Assembly: GCA_943788505.1 (NCBI GenBank) | Contig: CALSQR010000002.1 | Span: 1-64,000, forward strand | From: an uncultured bacterium | GTDB taxonomy: Bacteria; Bacteroidota; Rhodothermia; Rhodothermales; UBA10348 | Reading direction: 5' to 3' | DNA: 64,000 bases | Part shown: piece by piece, positions 28,598-36,693 of the stretch | Position numbering within the stretch: position 1 is the first letter of the stretch | How the letters are laid out: every line of letters starts with the position of its first letter | Translations under genes and position numbers: made by a program | The notes under the pieces: generated by a model | Told to the model about the DNA's origin: nothing | Database searches by the model: none | The model's input: the letters and a program-made list of their open reading frames with translations, nothing else

Positions 28598-29149
28598 ATG
28601 AATATGCAGACAAACAGTGTGCATCCTCCAAAACCGGAATTCCCAGCGTGGCGATCAATCGAGCGAGGTGGTCAGAAACTGGAGATTTTATTCCCGCCCA
28701 CGCAAGGAGTGGTGGTGGACGCCACTGCCATTCTTGCTGTGCTACTTTGCATTCCACCCTGGCGGGATGTGTTGGCCATCACAAGGAAAACCCACCTAGT
28801 GGCACCTAGCATGGTACGAGATGATGTGGAAATAGCTTTACAGCGTCTTTTTATGGATCGCCAGATCACATGGGAGCAGGAGTACGCTGCCAGAACATCT
28901 TTCAACCTCATTTCTATTGAACATCCACAACACAAAGTGGGCAACCTGCCCGACCGTTTGCTCCAAAATGACATTCCTCCACGCTATTATCCTTACATCT
29001 TCTGCGTATGGACAACTCGCCATCCCATTTTGACCTTCGACCAAACGCTCCAGCTAGCTTGCGTGACTGCAGGGGCAAAAGTGATTTCGTACAACCCCAA
29101 ATACCCACCTTCCCTGCCTCGCATGTACGCAAGCATTTCTCTGCGATGA
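28598..29149 (+). CDS. PIN-domain-like protein, possible toxin
   Basis: 183 residues. After an unremarkable N terminus of about 37 residues, PIN-type motifs appear: 'GVVVDATAILAVLL' (first acidic residue), 'LVAPSMVRDDVEIALQRLF' (second) and 'PILTFDQTLQLACVTAGAKVI' (a further one). The acidic residue expected in the middle helix is replaced by 'RYYPYIFC', so the metal site may be incomplete. PIN proteins are usually tRNA- or mRNA-cleaving toxins. The downstream gene looks like a Phd/YefM antitoxin, but the order is the reverse of usual and the two overlap. The twin repeats upstream may be its operator. Could also be a decaying module. Confidence 0.6.
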   Translation: MNMQTNSVHPPKPEFPAWRSIERGGQKLEILFPPTQGVVVDATAILAVLLCIPPWRDVLAITRKTHLVAPSMVRDDVEIALQRLFMDRQITWEQEYAARTSFNLISIEHPQHKVGNLPDRLLQNDIPPRYYPYIFCVWTTRHPILTFDQTLQLACVTAGAKVISYNPKYPPSLPRMYASISLR

Positions 29150-29322
29150 TGGACGAGGTGATGTCCAGCGGAGGTGTATACATCATCCGGTATAAAAAAG
29201 AACGCTTTCTGCTCTCTCCTGCCCCAATAGAAAAATCGATGCTCGATGTGACAGGGGTGAAGAGCGAAGTAACTATGGAGCAGTTAGTGATGGCCGTTGG
29301 AAGCTCGGAAAGGCCTGGGTGA
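29059..29322 (+). CDS. Phd/YefM-like antitoxin, overlapping the PIN gene
   Basis: The motif 'IPTFPASHVRKHFSAMMDEVMSSGGVYIIRYKKERFLLSP' (split in reading, around 29101-29220) matches Phd/YefM antitoxins, whose N terminus binds DNA and whose C terminus neutralises the toxin. The start is unclear: TTG at 29059 gives 87 residues and ATG at 29008 gives 104; both lie inside the PIN gene in another frame. The overlap with the PIN frame is therefore 91-142 bases. The C-terminal part is short and lacks an obvious toxin-binding helix. Confidence 0.6.
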   Translation: MRDCRGKSDFVQPQIPTFPASHVRKHFSAMMDEVMSSGGVYIIRYKKERFLLSPAPIEKSMLDVTGVKSEVTMEQLVMAVGSSERPG

Positions 29323-29364
29323 GCTCAACCTCCATGACCATTCCGAGGACACCAAGCCAACAAA

Positions 29365-29399
29365 AAACGGGGCGGCGCCGAATCGGCGCCGCCCCGTTT
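29365..29399 (-). terminator. GC-rich terminator of the azurin gene
   Basis: A perfect 16-bp stem (AAACGGGGCGGCGCCG with its complement) around AAT, 46 bases beyond the azurin stop. On the minus strand it is followed by a T run (GTTTTTTG). It is nearly symmetrical and could also end the plus-strand PIN/Phd transcript. Confidence 0.85.
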
Positions 29400-29445
29400 G
29401 GACGTAACGAGCACGAAGTACTCGTCAAATCAAGTCATCTTGTCC

Positions 29446-29919
29446 TTACTCAACCGTCATAACGCCACGCATGGTGCCGTAGTGACCTGGGAAGGAGCAA
29501 AGGAACTCGTACGTTCCAGGCTCGGTCGGAGCCGTGAACATAACCATGGCTTCTTCGCCAGGGCCAAGCAGTGTGCTGTTTGCAAGAACCCAGTCTGCCA
29601 TATCGGCTGGAATGTATTCGTTATCAGCTGCTGAAACAGCTGCTTGACCGAACGCCTGAAGATCAGCACCGGCAGTCAAGAAGACGATGTTGTGACCGAA
29701 GGTTTCTTTTGGAAGTGAACCTACGTTCTTCAACATGATGTGGACATTAGATCCGGCTGCAGCTGTGAACTCCGTGACGGAGAACTGCAGTTGATCACCT
29801 GCTTCGATGACAATTGCATCGTTTTCTTCAACGGCTGGAGCTTCTGAAGAGCCACCGCATCCAGTGAATAGAAGGGCTGCAAAGAGCAGCGCCAAAAGTT
29901 TTGTCGAAAGCGTACGCAT
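29446..29919 (-). CDS. Azurin-like copper lipoprotein
   Basis: 157 residues. Lipoprotein signal with lipobox FTGC (Cys 21) and a short Glu/Ala linker, then a type 1 copper domain: His in 'TFGHNIVFL', Cys and His in 'FLCSFPGH' and Met in 'TMRGVMTVE', all four canonical ligands. The azurin alpha-helical flap is represented by 'ADLQAFGQAAVSAADNEYIPADM'. It would carry electrons in the periplasm between a cytochrome or quinol oxidase and dehydrogenases. The last residues closely repeat those of the cupredoxin domain of the propeller protein at 15704-17713. Confidence 0.95.
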   Translation of the reverse strand: MRTLSTKLLALLFAALLFTGCGGSSEAPAVEENDAIVIEAGDQLQFSVTEFTAAAGSNVHIMLKNVGSLPKETFGHNIVFLTAGADLQAFGQAAVSAADNEYIPADMADWVLANSTLLGPGEEAMVMFTAPTEPGTYEFLCSFPGHYGTMRGVMTVE

Positions 29920-30017
29920 GATGGGGATTGTATTGGTGTATAAACACAGCGCCTGAAACCCTACTTAGACCAGCCTGATCCGCCCTGAAGCGATGTTCAC
30001 AGGATATTCCCGAATCA

Positions 30018-30692
30018 CTATTTGTGCGTTTCCCCAGTAAGAACCTCAGCAATCAAATGGAAACGAATAGTGATCTCGTTGCGCGCCTTGACGAGCCCAA
30101 ACAAAGCCGTAGGCGGCTCAACGTCGAAATCGGTCATTTTCAGGTCCAGCGAACCCCATCCATGAAGGCGCAGAGATTCATCAAGGTCTCCTTCCACTTC
30201 GAGGTTAACGACACGAGTCACCCCAGCTAGAGAAAGGTGACCTTCGACCGTGATACTTGGATCAGGCTCTAGCTCAGTATCAGCGCTCGCCTCATTACCA
30301 GGTACGAGAATGATGCGAATAACATCAAATCGGATCTCTGGATGAAGGTCAGCCTTGAGAGCATCTCGCAGGTCCCTGTTCATCCTACGATTGTCACAAT
30401 CCAGCTCACGAACCGGAATAACGATCGATACCCCTGGCATCGTAAAACCCGTCCCTTGTATGTCAGTGGACGGATTGTGCACTTCCTGAATAACCTCTGC
30501 ATCGCAGTCAAATGAGTTGACGCTGGATGTCCCATGGATTTCCAGAGAGCTATTTTCCATGATGTGGTAGCTCATGGTAGGCGCCCTCTGAATGAATTCA
30601 GGGGACATCTGCCCAAGTGAAGTACTTGCCGACACGATGAAGAAGGCCAAGACCAATGTCGATCGCATGGTATGGAGCGTCAGATTCGTCAT
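30018..30692 (-). CDS. YceI-family secreted protein
   Basis: About 224 residues from the ATG at 30692 (30668 is possible). Signal peptide 'RSTLVLAFFIVSASTSLGQ', then the YceI lipocalin-like barrel: 'SLEIHGTSSVNSFDCDAE', 'IPVRELDCDNRRMNRDLRDALKADLHPEIRFDV', 'VEGHLSLAGVTRVVNLEVE' and 'FDVEPPTALFGLVKARNEITIRFHL'. YceI proteins bind isoprenoid quinones or other lipids in the periplasm. It shares its motif order with the YceI gene at 32157-32747, so the two are paralogues flanking a porin. Confidence 0.9.
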   Translation of the reverse strand: MTNLTLHTMRSTLVLAFFIVSASTSLGQMSPEFIQRAPTMSYHIMENSSLEIHGTSSVNSFDCDAEVIQEVHNPSTDIQGTGFTMPGVSIVIPVRELDCDNRRMNRDLRDALKADLHPEIRFDVIRIILVPGNEASADTELEPDPSITVEGHLSLAGVTRVVNLEVEGDLDESLRLHGWGSLDLKMTDFDVEPPTALFGLVKARNEITIRFHLIAEVLTGETHK

Positions 30693-30756
30693 TTTTCTGA
30701 TTTTCAGCTTGAAAGCCAAGAACGATGTACTGTTTCTTCTTCTTGAGAAACGGATC

Positions 30757-30785
30757 AGGGGGCGCCGCATCGCGCGGCGCCCCCT
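30757..30785 (-). terminator. GC-rich hairpin after the porin gene
   Basis: AGGGGGCGCCGC and GCGGCGCCCCCT form a perfect 12-bp stem with a 5-nt loop, between the porin stop at 30846 and the YceI gene. The T tract on the minus strand is weak, so this may be a processing or partial-attenuation structure. Confidence 0.6.
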
Positions 30786-30845
30786 TCCCGTGGAGACTGT
30801 ACTATCGCCTGAAGTCTACCATATCGTTCATTGAATGAACGTTCA

Positions 30846-32096
30846 TCAGAAGGCTACCACTCCTTCGATGGTGAGGCCGTTAAACTTGCCATCTTCTAGG
30901 ATGCTGCCAGCGGGGTAGTCGTTGTACGTCTGGCTTGTGTAAACTGCTTTCAAGAGAACGTTAGAGGTCATGAACCAACCAGCACCAACTTGGATGCGAT
31001 CGGTAGAGACATCTTCTCCACTCTGAAGCTCACCAGAAACGGTGTTGTAGCGAGCGCCGAAGTATAGGTTGTCCATGCGGTAGATAGCATCGATTGCGAT
31101 CTGGTCGAATGTACGGGTGTCTGTTTCGCTGTTCTTTTTGCCAGAAGCTGTTTCGTACACGCCGTGCAGCTCAAATCCCTGGAACTTAACCATTGGGTTG
31201 ATCTGGATAGCCGTGACTTCGTTGCTGAAACCAGGGTTTTCGCGACCGTTACGGAAGCTGTCGCCTGCACCTTCTACGAGAACATCGTAGTAACGTGAGC
31301 CAGCGCGGTCGCCTGACTACAGGGTGTTGCTGATGGCTTTTGACGTTGTGTAAACACTACCCGAGACGCGAACACGAAGGTCTTCATTAAGCTGACGATC
31401 GAATCCGGCTTTCCCGATGATAGAAGCTCCACGATCGTCTGGACGATCAACGCGACCTTTGATTTCGCCACCTGTCATGGCAACCATACCGAAGATACCG
31501 TCTTTCTGTACCATGAATTCAGCGCCGATTTCTGTGGCGAAAGAGTCCATGATGAGGTTTCCAACGAATGGGTTGTAAAGGGCGTTTCCGTTGTCTGTGC
31601 GACGGAAGTGAGCATCTCCGTAGTTGACTTCGAAGTGACCTGCGCGAACCGTGAGGTATTTGAACAGATTGTCGATCATTTCACTGTTCAACATTTTCAT
31701 GTTGTCGACCTGCAAAAAACCACCTTTTACCCATGCTTCCGAATGGTGACGAGAAGATAGGTAGGTGATCAAGTTGACCTGAATACCGTCAGCAAGCTGA
31801 GCATTCATGTTCAAGTTGGCTGTTGCGAGGTTGAAACCGTTGCCAATGTCAAGAAGCTCGACAGCGCCAGAGTTTTCATGTGAAAGCATCTGGAATTGCT
31901 GCGTGAAGCCAGCACCCCAGTAAAGGGCCAGGCCATCAAACGATTTTTGATCTGACTTATCTGATTCAAAGACGGTTAATCCATCCGAGCTCATCGGACG
32001 GGAATATTGGGTCTGTCCAATTTGAGCAGTAGCGCTTAGCGTTACGAGCGTCATGAGGACCAAGGAAAGGGCGATGTTAAAGTAGCGAGTTTTCAT
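30846..32096 (-). pseudogene. Outer-membrane porin interrupted by an in-frame TAG
   Basis: A 416-codon frame with a single TAG at 31317-31319 (codon 260). Signal peptide 1-24 ends SATAQ; the barrel features include 'ALYWGAGFTQQFQML', 'LTVRAGHFEVNYGDAHFRRTDNGNALYNPFVGNLIMDSFATEIGAEF' (quoted in parts: 'DAHFRRTDNGNALYNPF' is highly conserved) and a C-terminal 'GLTIEGVVAF' ending in Phe, as outer-membrane barrels do. After the TAG comes 'SGDRAGSRYYDVL', again strongly family-like. Porins of this type in Bacteroidota often sit beside YceI genes, as here. The remembered family pattern suggests an aromatic residue at the stop position (inference). Translation to the TAG alone would lack the last strands. 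Confidence 0.78.
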
Positions 32097-32156
32097 GGTG
32101 CTAAAACCGGGATTGGTTCGCTTAGGTTGTTAAGTGTCTTAAAGAATGACGCGTAT

Positions 32157-32747
32157 CTATTTGGCGATAACCACGAAACGAATCGTGACTTCGTCGCCAG
32201 TTTTGAGGCGTCCGAGTAATGCGGTTGGCGGGTCGACACCGTAGTCCGTCTGCAGCAGTGACGTAGATCCTTCGAAACGAATCTGTCCATCAGCTTGCGT
32301 ACCGGTTGCCACCATGGAGATGGGCTTTGTCGATCCGGCGATAGTGAGACTGCCGTTGAGTGCCATTTCAAATGCACCATCGCCAAGCGCCGTTGTCGTT
32401 ACCGACTCTAGCGCGTAGGAAATATTGGTGGCATCATTAATAGTCAAGGCAGCTTTGAGCTTCTTGTTCATCGTTCCCTTTCCGCATTCAATGTCTTCAA
32501 CATTGATAGCGACGTCCCCACTCTCTACTGAGAAAGCAGAACCGTCTTCGGTGAGGGTCGCGGCGAACGAGCCCGTGGTTTTTTTGACATCACAGGTCCA
32601 ATCATGTAATGACGATGTGCCGTCGATGAATACCTGAGTGTCAGCTGTGAATAAAAATTGAGAGGCGTCCTGTGTGGACTGGGCTGCCAGTGGCTGGAGG
32701 AGTCCAGCTGCGAGCAAAAGAATGAGCGTTGTGGTAGTGGCTCTCAT
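32157..32747 (-). CDS. YceI-family secreted protein
   Basis: 196 residues from the ATG at 32747 (the frame opens at 32831, but the signal peptide starts here and AGGGA precedes it). Signal 'TTLILLLAAGLLQPLAAQ'. YceI barrel: 'TQVFIDGTSSLHDWTCDVKK', 'GDVAINVEDIECGKGTMNKKLKAAL', 'LNGSLTIAGSTKPISMVA' and 'TDYGVDPPTALLGRLKTGDEVTIRF'. It is upstream of the porin by 60 bases and probably co-transcribed, giving the order YceI, porin, YceI, azurin on one strand. Confidence 0.93.
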   Translation of the reverse strand: MRATTTTLILLLAAGLLQPLAAQSTQDASQFLFTADTQVFIDGTSSLHDWTCDVKKTTGSFAATLTEDGSAFSVESGDVAINVEDIECGKGTMNKKLKAALTINDATNISYALESVTTTALGDGAFEMALNGSLTIAGSTKPISMVATGTQADGQIRFEGSTSLLQTDYGVDPPTALLGRLKTGDEVTIRFVVIAK

Positions 32748-33015
32748 GATGATTCCCTGGTTGGGTTGTTTCGATGGCAAAAATATCGCTTTACCCATAC
32801 GGGGGAATGCCCGATAAAGCGTAGTGTGCATGAGCGGGCTACCTTACGTGATTTGCGGGGGAGATCCCTACAGCCCCTACAAAAACAAGGTCTATTGGGT
32901 TTAAAGACGGATTCTGACGCCCACTCTGAATCAGGGGAAAAAAAGGCGAACAATTCTGTACATGGCCCCCTTGCAATTTTCCTCTGTTTTACTCGGCAAT
33001 TCCCTGATATAAAAT

Positions 33016-33047
33016 GGTGCGCCGGACGAAGCCGTCCGGCGCACCAA
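33016..33047 (-). terminator. Terminator of the amidohydrolase gene
   Basis: TGGTGCGCCGGACG and its complement form a perfect 14-bp stem with an AAGC loop; on the minus strand it is followed by TTTTATAT. It lies in a 343-base space (32748-33090) otherwise free of genes, which should also hold the YceI promoter. Confidence 0.85.
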
Positions 33048-33090
33048 CTCAAAAACCCATCAATAAAAAGATGTCTAGGTTACCGTTCCC

Positions 33091-34461
33091 CTAATTCTGA
33101 TTCAGCATGTTGCCACGAGGCTGCTTGCGCCGAGGATTGTTATGGTATCGGGGTGTCTCGCGAACGAACGTATCGTCCTGCACATACACATCACCGTCCT
33201 TCATTACGAAGTGGATACCGCGCAAATTCTCGATATCATCCTGAGGATTGCTGCTCATCGCAACGATATCCGCATTCATACCCACCTTGACTTGACCCGA
33301 ATTGGCGCCTAACAGGTCAGCGGCATTCATGGTCACCATACGAAGGATATGATCCATGGGGAGACCGGCGTCGACATAACTACGGAGAAAATCCAGAGTT
33401 TGCTCTCCGCGCGTTCGTCCCGCTTCATAGTAGACAGCATCCGAGCCAAAGGCCATCGGAACACCAATCGCAAAAGCGCGCTTGTTTCGTTCTATGTTCG
33501 ACTGATAGCGGGCATCGCCAAGGCGACTAGCAGGAAAATCTGTTCCAACTAGATAAGTACCCCGATCTGCCATCAGCTGCAAGGTCTCGTCCGAGGGATT
33601 AAATCCGTGTTCGATGGAATCGACACCACCAAGAACAGCATTCCGGATGCCTTCATCACTCATCGCGTGAGCCATTACCCCCACACCCATATCGTGGGCC
33701 TCCTCGACAGCTACGCGCACATCTTCTTCTGAGTATATATAAGGTTGGTTGTCAATGATGAGCTTGACAAACGTGGCGCCATAATGCACGTTTTCTCGCA
33801 CCGCATGGATGATCTCTTCATGCGAATCCGCATAAAAGTATTCTGGCTCACCTAACAGCGGTTTTTCTGGGTTCATCTGAAATTGCCCTCCAAAGGGTGC
33901 AATCATGCGACCTGCTGCGACCATATTGGGGCCTGGAATCCAATTCCCTTGAATTGCCCGCCTCAATGTCACATCACCATAATTGCCGTTGTTTCCCGTA
34001 TCTCGGACCCAAACAAAGCCACTTTCGAGCATCGAACGCGCCATCTGAGTCCCTTGGGCGACACGCATAGAGGTGTCTTCAATCAGCGAAGCATAGTAAT
34101 ACGAACCAGCATCGTCTATATCCGACCCATCCATTTCCATGAGTGCCAGATGGGTGTGGGCATCAATTAACCCTGGCATTACCCAGGAATCTGAGAGATC
34201 TATTACCTGCGCTCCATCGGGTGCCACGACCCGGCTTCCCATGGCGGTAATCTTGCCGCCCTCAATTAGAATAGACTGATTTTCGAGTACGTCGCCTGTT
34301 GCTACATCAATTACGTGACCTGCACGAATAATTATAGGCTCTGCTGGAGGAGGTGCGAATTGGGCAAGTGCCGGAAACGTCGAACCAAACATTAGCAGAA
34401 AGAGAACCACAAGGACGGATAAGCCCTTGCTTGAATAAACCTGTGACCACTGGGTAATCAT
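33091..34461 (-). CDS. Secreted amidohydrolase (imidazolonepropionase/prolidase-like)
   Basis: About 456 residues from the ATG at 34461 (or 466 from 34491). Signal peptide ends FPALAQ. Amidohydrolase metal ligands are all visible: 'GLIDAHTHLAL' (HxH), 'FVKLIIDNQ' (bridging Lys), 'VMAHAMSDEG' (His), 'SIEHGFNPS' (His) and 'MAFGSDAVYYEA' (Asp). The fold matches secreted Xaa-Pro or acyl-amino-acid hydrolases of the imidazolonepropionase-like group. It is divergent from the dppD-type gene, so it may supply products for import (inference). Ends in a Gln/Asn-rich tail. Confidence 0.9.
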   Translation of the reverse strand: MITQWSQVYSSKGLSVLVVLFLLMFGSTFPALAQFAPPPAEPIIIRAGHVIDVATGDVLENQSILIEGGKITAMGSRVVAPDGAQVIDLSDSWVMPGLIDAHTHLALMEMDGSDIDDAGSYYYASLIEDTSMRVAQGTQMARSMLESGFVWVRDTGNNGNYGDVTLRRAIQGNWIPGPNMVAAGRMIAPFGGQFQMNPEKPLLGEPEYFYADSHEEIIHAVRENVHYGATFVKLIIDNQPYIYSEEDVRVAVEEAHDMGVGVMAHAMSDEGIRNAVLGGVDSIEHGFNPSDETLQLMADRGTYLVGTDFPASRLGDARYQSNIERNKRAFAIGVPMAFGSDAVYYEAGRTRGEQTLDFLRSYVDAGLPMDHILRMVTMNAADLLGANSGQVKVGMNADIVAMSSNPQDDIENLRGIHFVMKDGDVYVQDDTFVRETPRYHNNPRRKQPRGNMLNQN

Positions 34462-34700
34462 GGTATTGGATTGATTTGGTGGGTGGGACATTCCTCAAAT
34501 ACGAGATGCCCATGACTAATACAAGACTTTTGGAGCCACAGAACAAGTTTCTCCCTGTTTACATTCAGTACTCGACGCCTGATACATCAATGCGAGCGCT
34601 GTGTCGAAACAAGCGGTTTGATAGTCGGCAAAAAGTGGCGTCAGAAATCGAAGACCACATGGGGCATGAACATGTATATTGCGCTAAGTACAGCCCACAC

Positions 34701-35690
34701 ATGAGCGATTTCACTCCCATTCTTGATATCCGCGATCTAGCAATCGACTTCTGTTCAGATGGCTGTTCAGTCCGCGCCGTTCGGGACGTGAGCCTGACCG
34801 TCGCCGCTGGTGAAACACTGGCTCTTGTTGGAGAGTCTGGTTCAGGAAAGTCGGTTACTTGCCTTAGCATCATGAATCTTCTGCCAGAGACAGGATCTGT
34901 GGTTCAAGGAGACATTCTCTTCAATGGCAAGAGTCTGACTACAATGGATGCTGACGAAAGACGTTCACTTCGGGGGTCCTCCATTGGGATGATTTTCCAA
35001 GAGCCCATGACGAGCCTGAATCCTCTTTTCAGGATTGGAGCACAAGTCGCAGAAGCTGTACAGTGCTCTAGCGGTGGTACCAAAGAGTCTGCGACTCGGA
35101 AGGCGGAAGAACTGCTCGAACGCGTGCGAATTCCCGAAGCAAAAAAGCGACTACGAAATTACCCGCATGAATTGTCTGGAGGCATGCGACAGCGTGTCAT
35201 GATAGCTATGGCGCTCGCAGGCAATCCCTCGCTATTGATAGCGGATGAGCCTACAACGGCTCTCGACGTGACAGTGCAAGCGCAGATACTTGACCTTCTT
35301 GGTACGCTGCAGCAGGAATTGAAAATGGCCATGCTGTTTGTAACCCATGATTTAGGTGTGGTTGCTGGCCTAGCCGATCGGGTATGTGTGATGTACAGTG
35401 GCCAGGTTGTTGAAGAAGGCCCGGTCAATCAGCTCTTCGCCAGTCCGCTAATGCCGTATACAAAAGGACTATTGCGAAGTGTGCCGGCTCTTCAGGGCGA
35501 AGGGGCAAGCAGCCGTCTCCAAACAATACCTGGACAAGGGCCTCAGCCTGGAGAAATCCTGCCTGGCTGTCATTTCGCTCCCCGTTGCGAAGCAGCTAAT
35601 TCCGATTGTATCAAAAATCCCGTTGCACTTACTTCAGTTAATGACCGTAGAGTTCGCTGTCTTCGGCACAATGAATGGGGTCAATCATGA
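34701..35690 (+). CDS. dppD: Dipeptide/oligopeptide ABC transporter ATPase (DppD-like)
   Basis: 329 residues from the ATG at 34701; the frame is open upstream, but similarity starts here ('ILDIRDLAIDF'). Walker A 'GESGSGKSV', Q-loop 'IFQEPMTSLNP', signature 'ELSGGMRQRVMIAMAL', Walker B 'LLIADEPTTALD' and switch His 'FVTHDLGV'. The C-terminal oligopeptide-type Cys motif ('GCHFAPRC', 'CIKNP') marks the OppD/DppD family and can bind an Fe-S cluster in homologues. It overlaps the next ATPase by 4 bases. Together they would power the DppB/DppC permeases at 44381-46139. Confidence 0.92.
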   Translation: MSDFTPILDIRDLAIDFCSDGCSVRAVRDVSLTVAAGETLALVGESGSGKSVTCLSIMNLLPETGSVVQGDILFNGKSLTTMDADERRSLRGSSIGMIFQEPMTSLNPLFRIGAQVAEAVQCSSGGTKESATRKAEELLERVRIPEAKKRLRNYPHELSGGMRQRVMIAMALAGNPSLLIADEPTTALDVTVQAQILDLLGTLQQELKMAMLFVTHDLGVVAGLADRVCVMYSGQVVEEGPVNQLFASPLMPYTKGLLRSVPALQGEGASSRLQTIPGQGPQPGEILPGCHFAPRCEAANSDCIKNPVALTSVNDRRVRCLRHNEWGQS

Positions 35691-36649
35691 GTGATTCACT
35701 TCCATTGCTCCAAGCTTCTCGAGTAAGCGTTCGATTTCCGACGGAAAACAGGCAAACCGTCAAAGCTGTAACTGAAGTGTCCATCTCGATCGGGCGTGGA
35801 GAGGTTTTTGGCTTAGTGGGCGAGTCAGGATCGGGCAAAACCACCCTGGGCAAAGCCCTCCTCCGGCTGGTAGCACCGAGCAGCGGTTCAATTCACTTTG
35901 ACGGAGTAGACATCGCCACTATGGGGCCTGATGATCTGCGCCGATTTCGTACTCGAATGCAGGTCATCTTCCAAGATCCGTTCGGAAGTTTGAACCCTCG
36001 AATGACGGTAGAATCCATTCTGACAGAGGCAGCATTACTTGTCGAGTCGAAAGCATCGCTTGCCCCCCGTTTGGCAGAACTGCTAGATCTAGTAGGACTA
36101 CCATCCTCTTCTCTACCTAGGCACCCTCATGAGTTTTCAGGAGGACAGCGGCAGCGTATTTGCATTGCAAGAGCTCTAGCCGTCCGTCCGGAGTTCATCG
36201 TAGCAGATGAACCGGTTTCTGCGCTCGATGTATCTATTCAGGCCCAGATAGTGAATTTGCTTCAGGATCTCCAAAAAGAACTTGGGCTTACAATGTTGTT
36301 TATCGCTCATGATTTGGCCGTCGTACGGCACATCTCCGATAGAATTGGGGTCATGTATTTAGGACGGATGATGGAGACTGGACCGGCCGATGTCATCGTT
36401 TCTGATCCGGCTCACCCATACTCGAAGGCCTTGTTGTCCGCCGTTCCTGTTCCTAATCCCGCAACTCGCGTGACCCGGCAGGTTCTCTCAGGAGACCTCC
36501 CAAGCCCAATCAACCCGCCTTCAGGATGCGTTTTCCGAACACGATGTCCCGTTGCGGTAACAGAATGCTCCCAAAGTGTCCCTGAGCTGCTACCTGTTTC
36601 GGAAAATCAATCAATGGCATGCCTGATGAGACCCACTGGTGAGGCCTGA
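35687..36649 (+). CDS. dppF: Dipeptide/oligopeptide ABC transporter ATPase (DppF-like)
   Basis: 320 residues from the ATG at 35687, overlapping the stop of the preceding ATPase gene (ATGA). Walker A 'GESGSGKTT', Q-loop 'IFQDPFGSLNPRMTV', signature 'EFSGGQRQRICIARAL', Walker B 'FIVADEPVSALD', His in 'FIAHDLAV', and the C-terminal 'GCVFRTRCP' Cys motif. It converges on the DapA-like gene with 44 bases between and no visible terminator. Confidence 0.93.
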   Translation: MSDSLPLLQASRVSVRFPTENRQTVKAVTEVSISIGRGEVFGLVGESGSGKTTLGKALLRLVAPSSGSIHFDGVDIATMGPDDLRRFRTRMQVIFQDPFGSLNPRMTVESILTEAALLVESKASLAPRLAELLDLVGLPSSSLPRHPHEFSGGQRQRICIARALAVRPEFIVADEPVSALDVSIQAQIVNLLQDLQKELGLTMLFIAHDLAVVRHISDRIGVMYLGRMMETGPADVIVSDPAHPYSKALLSAVPVPNPATRVTRQVLSGDLPSPINPPSGCVFRTRCPVAVTECSQSVPELLPVSENQSMACLMRPTGEA

Positions 36650-36693
36650 TCATTACGTATTCCGTGCAACGCTACTCGGCCATTTGCGACACT

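Noticed and set aside
30757-30785. Riboswitch or attenuator before the YceI gene
   Set aside because: Only one simple hairpin is visible, with no conserved ligand-binding core or alternative structure.
34476-34700. Extended N terminus of the DppD-like ATPase
   Set aside because: The added 75 codons have no ABC similarity and would cover the divergent promoter; the ATG at 34701 begins the conserved fold.
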